From: Allopusillimonas ginsengisoli
Lineage (GTDB): Bacteria > Pseudomonadota > Gammaproteobacteria > Burkholderiales > Burkholderiaceae_B
Direction of reading: 5' to 3'
Length of the DNA: 64,000 nt
NCBI RefSeq assembly: GCF_004153455.1
Contig: NZ_SDQE01000007.1
Coordinates: 1 to 64,000, forward strand
Part shown: one piece after another, positions 61,230-64,000 of the stretch
Layout of the letters: each line of letters opens with the position of its first letter
Numbering within the stretch: the first letter of the stretch is position 1
Program-made: the position numbers and the translations under genes
The notes under the pieces: generated by a model
Told to the model about the DNA's origin: nothing
The model's input: only the letters and a program-made list of their open reading frames with translations
Database searches by the model: none

Positions 61230-63572
61230 TCAGAAACCGGTGCCTATCTGGAACTGGAATGCCTGCTTGTCGTCGCCTTCCTTGGCATTGAGCGCGTGGC
61301 CCCATGACAGCTGCAGCGGCCCCAGCGGGGATTCCCAGGACAGACCGATACCGGTTGAATACTTCCAACCACATGGATCTTCTGCGTAATTATCTATCCC
61401 CCGCCCGCATCCGCCACCGGCCGTGTTATCGACCCGGCCTGCGTCGGCAAACAGGAACCAGCGTAGTGTACGATCTCGCGTCGCCCCGGGGAACGGCAGA
61501 TACAACTGCATGTTACCGACGACACGGCGCGAGCCGCCCAGGTAATCATTGGTAAGAATGTCGCGCCCGCCCAGCGAGGCGCCTTCGTAGCCGCGCACGG
61601 AACCAATACCGCCGCCGTATACGTTCTTGATGACCGGGAAGCTCTTGCCGCCGTAGCTGCGGCCCCAATCAACCAGACCATTGAAGGCCAGCGTATACGC
61701 ACGACCCAGCGGCACGTAGTATTGCTGCTGGGCGCTCAGCATGTAGTATTTGAGATCCATCGTGGACACATCCGCCGACAAGCGCGTATAGCTGCCTCTG
61801 TGCGGCGCCAAAGCGCTGTCGCGCGTATCCTTGGACCAACCCACGTTGAAGATCAGCGCGTTGGTGCCTTCGCCGTATTCTTCGACGAAGTCTTGGTAGG
61901 CACGCGGCGTATATTGAGGATCAAGTTCAGTGAGTTTGTTGTGCTCAAAGCTTACGCCAGCAAAGATACGGTCGAATTCGGAGATGGGTACACCGAAGTT
62001 CAGGCCGCCACCAATGGCGGTAACGCGATAATCGCCACGGGAGTAATCATTATCGTAAGGCGTTGTGCGGCGATAGTAGATCGACGTGGTTTTGCTGATA
62101 CCGTCGCGCGTCCAGTATGGATTGGTATGCGAAATAACCGCTGCCCGGTTGGTTTCGCTGGTGTTCACTTGTAGCGACAGCGTATTGCCGCTGCCGAAGA
62201 TGTTGTCTTGGCTGATGCCGGCCGACAGAATCACGCCGTCGGTGGATCCGTAGCCGACCCCGAGATTGATCAGGCCTGTGGGCTTTTCCTTGACATCGAC
62301 ATTGATGTCGATCTGGTCGGGCGAGCCTGCAACAGGTGTCGAGGAAACATCGATCTGGTTGAAATAACCGAGGCGATCTATGCGGTCGCGAGAATGCTTG
62401 ATGGCATCGCCATCGTACCAGGCAGCCTCTTGCTGACGCATTTCGCGGCGGATGACCTCGTCGCGGGTGCGCGTATTGCCACCGATCTGGATGCGCCTGA
62501 CGTAGACGCGGCTGCCCGGATCCACGTAAAAGGTAAGATCGGTTTCGTGAGATTCGCGATCCAGCACTGGATTGGGATTGACGTTGGCAAAGGCATATCC
62601 CAGCGTGCCGAGATATTCGGTGATTGCCTTGGCGGTTTCGTTGGTTTTGGTGGCGGAAAACGTTTCGTCGGCCTTGACCTTGACCAATTCCTGTATCTTG
62701 TCGTCCAACCCGAGCAGATCGCCCGCCAGCTTGACGCTGCGCACCTTGTAGGGTTCGCCTTCGTGCAGCGTGTAGGTGATGAAGATATCTTTACGGTCTG
62801 GCGAGATCGTGACCTGAGGCGGCTCGGCAGAATATTCGAGGTAACCCCGATCCAGATAGAACGACCGCAAGCGCTCGATATCGCCTTCGAGCTTTTCGCG
62901 CGAGTATTTGTCGGTGCTGGTGTACCACGTCATCATGCCTGATGTGGTGAGCTCCATTTCGTCTTTGAGTTTGCCCTCGGAGAATGCCTTGTTGCCAACG
63001 ACATGTATTTCGCTGATCTTGGCGCGGTCGCCCTCGAACACTTCGAAGCTGACGCCGACGCGATTGCGTGGCAGCGGCGTAATAATGGGATTGATTTCGA
63101 CCCCATACTTGCCCTTGGACAGGTACTGCTGTTCGATTTCGAAGCGGGCGCGCTCCAGCATGGAGCGATCAAACACCCTGCCCTCGCCGAACCCTACCTG
63201 GCGCAGCGACTGCGTGATGGCCTTGACGTCGAACTCCCGCATGCCATTGAAACTGACGGAGGCGATGGTGGGGCGTTCCTGCACTGTGACGACCAGCACA
63301 TCATTGCTGGTATCGATCCGCACATCGCTGAAGAATCCTGTGGCGTAAAGCCGCTGAATGGCCTCGCTGGCCTGGGCTTCGGTAAACTGCTCACCCACCT
63401 TGACAGGCAGGTAGCTGAAGATGGTGCCGGCGTCGACGCGCTGTATGCCATCAACCTTGATATCACGCACAACAAATGGCGTGAACGCGTTCGCAATGCA
63501 AGGTAGCAGCAATGCGGCCAGCAGCGCGGGCAAACTGCGTTTGGCAAAATAGGGTTTCCGGCTAAACGACAT
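61230..63572 (-). CDS. bamA: Outer membrane protein assembly factor BamA
   Basis: BamA is the core of the BAM complex that folds and inserts outer-membrane beta-barrels. The 780-residue precursor has a signal peptide (MSFSRKPYFAKRSLPALLAA ending ANA), five POTRA domains (from FVVRDIKVDGIQRVDAGTIFSYLPVKVG to about residue 420) and a 16-strand C-terminal barrel. The barrel includes the conserved VRGY motif in GGGIGSVRGYEGASLGGRD and a terminal Phe (FQFQIGTGF) serving as the insertion signal. I chose ATG 63572; the frame is open 16 codons upstream without a signal-peptide fit. It is preceded by rseP. Confidence 0.96.
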   Translation of the reverse strand: MSFSRKPYFAKRSLPALLAALLLPCIANAFTPFVVRDIKVDGIQRVDAGTIFSYLPVKVGEQFTEAQASEAIQRLYATGFFSDVRIDTSNDVLVVTVQERPTIASVSFNGMREFDVKAITQSLRQVGFGEGRVFDRSMLERARFEIEQQYLSKGKYGVEINPIITPLPRNRVGVSFEVFEGDRAKISEIHVVGNKAFSEGKLKDEMELTTSGMMTWYTSTDKYSREKLEGDIERLRSFYLDRGYLEYSAEPPQVTISPDRKDIFITYTLHEGEPYKVRSVKLAGDLLGLDDKIQELVKVKADETFSATKTNETAKAITEYLGTLGYAFANVNPNPVLDRESHETDLTFYVDPGSRVYVRRIQIGGNTRTRDEVIRREMRQQEAAWYDGDAIKHSRDRIDRLGYFNQIDVSSTPVAGSPDQIDINVDVKEKPTGLINLGVGYGSTDGVILSAGISQDNIFGSGNTLSLQVNTSETNRAAVISHTNPYWTRDGISKTTSIYYRRTTPYDNDYSRGDYRVTAIGGGLNFGVPISEFDRIFAGVSFEHNKLTELDPQYTPRAYQDFVEEYGEGTNALIFNVGWSKDTRDSALAPHRGSYTRLSADVSTMDLKYYMLSAQQQYYVPLGRAYTLAFNGLVDWGRSYGGKSFPVIKNVYGGGIGSVRGYEGASLGGRDILTNDYLGGSRRVVGNMQLYLPFPGATRDRTLRWFLFADAGRVDNTAGGGCGRGIDNYAEDPCGWKYSTGIGLSWESPLGPLQLSWGHALNAKEGDDKQAFQFQIGTGF

Positions 63573-63625
63573 CCTGAACAGTCCTTGGGCGACTAAATGG
63601 TGGAAGATTGTACGGCACAATGCCT

Positions 63626-64000
63626 CTAGCTGAAAAGGCGCGAAAAATCATTGAAAAAAGCCAGGCTCATCAGTGCAGCAAGCAGACCCAGGCCGATCCG
63701 CTGGCCATTTTCCAGCCACTTTTCAGGTATGGGTTTGCCCCGGACAGCCTCGACAAGGTAATACATGAGGTGGCCGCCATCGAGCATGGGGATGGGTAGC
63801 AAATTTAACACGCCAATGCTGACACTGATCAGTGCAAGAAACCCTATATAGGCCGCAAGACCGATGCGGGCGGTTTGGCCCGCGTAATCGGCGATGGTGA
63901 CCGGGCCGCTGACATTGCGCAGGGAAATATCCCCTGTGACCATGCGCCCCATCATCTTGAGAGAATACCAGACTGTCTCTGCGGTGCGTGTGAACCCGCG
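63626..64000 (-). CDS. rseP: RIP zinc metalloprotease RseP, C-terminal part (continues past window edge)
   Basis: RseP cleaves anti-sigma factors and remnant signal peptides inside the inner membrane. Only the last ~124 residues are in the window; the frame stays open to base 64000. Visible features are the second catalytic motif NLLPIPMLDGGHL (metal-ligand Asp), the VSGPVTIADYAGQTARIG segment of the family and the final membrane helix IGLGLLAALMSLAFFNDFSRLF. The HEXXH half lies outside. Its position just upstream of bamA is standard. Confidence 0.94.
   Translation of the reverse strand, partial: RGFTRTAETVWYSLKMMGRMVTGDISLRNVSGPVTIADYAGQTARIGLAAYIGFLALISVSIGVLNLLPIPMLDGGHLMYYLVEAVRGKPIPEKWLENGQRIGLGLLAALMSLAFFNDFSRLFS

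Overview
The window is a 64 kb chromosomal segment of a betaproteobacterium. Gene content, protein sequences and gene order (rseP-bamA-skp-lpxD-fabZ-lpxA-lpxB-rnhB, ppsA/ppsR, mltG-tmk-holB-tatD, ratA-rnfH beside smpB) point to Burkholderiales, most likely Alcaligenaceae (Bordetella/Advenella/Pusillimonas-like). This placement is by recognition, not by a search. The DNA is fairly GC-rich throughout, except for one sharply AT-rich patch near 35.3-35.5 kb. I see no tRNA, rRNA, insertion sequence, prophage or CRISPR array. No gene-free stretch exceeds 300 bases; the longest gap is about 240 bases.

Layout. 1-1.6 kb: the end of glutathione-dependent formaldehyde dehydrogenase, arfB and panD. 1.6-14.4 kb: a very compact minus-strand operon for alpha-glucan metabolism by the GlgE route (glgE, a treS-maltokinase fusion, glgB, glgX, malQ). 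Trehalose/maltose would become maltose-1-phosphate, then linear glucan, then branched glucan, with debranching and disproportionation enzymes at the end. 14.5-16 kb: osmC and a pirin. 16.1-23 kb: a complete sulfate uptake and assimilation operon (sbp-cysT-cysW-cysA-cysH-cysD-cysN) using an APS-reductase type CysH; a 25-codon ORF sits exactly between cysD and cysN. 23.2-31.4 kb: a stress and respiration block with an HdeD-like protein, cbpA-cbpM, azurin, cueR, a copper chaperone, a cyanide-insensitive type bd oxidase with its DUF2474 small subunit, a double PRC-barrel protein and a RES/Xre toxin-antitoxin pair.

31.5-38.9 kb: a DMT exporter, an ArsC-family reductase, a glutathione transferase coupled to an RsiV-like lipoprotein, an ankyrin protein, then tatD-holB-tmk-mltG. 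39.1-43.4 kb: ygfZ and three valine-degradation genes (acyl-CoA dehydrogenase, 3-hydroxyisobutyryl-CoA hydrolase, 3-hydroxyisobutyrate dehydrogenase). 43.5-46.9 kb: rnfH, ratA, smpB, ogt and ndh. 47-52.1 kb: an accessory-looking catabolic cluster (fumarylacetoacetase-like hydrolase, Bug/TctC binding protein, enolase-superfamily enzyme, TauD-like dioxygenase) with a divergent LysR regulator. 52.2-64 kb: ppsA with its divergent regulator ppsR, a SpoU methyltransferase, then the envelope-biogenesis run rnhB-lpxB-lpxA-fabZ-lpxD-skp-bamA-rseP, cut by the window edge.

The points most worth follow-up are the extra N-terminal half of GlgE, which looks like a decayed copy of its own catalytic barrel; the bridging mini-ORF in the cys operon; the AT-rich palindrome island beside tatD; the tandem operators of the RES/Xre pair; and the TauD/enolase/hydrolase cluster of unknown substrate.
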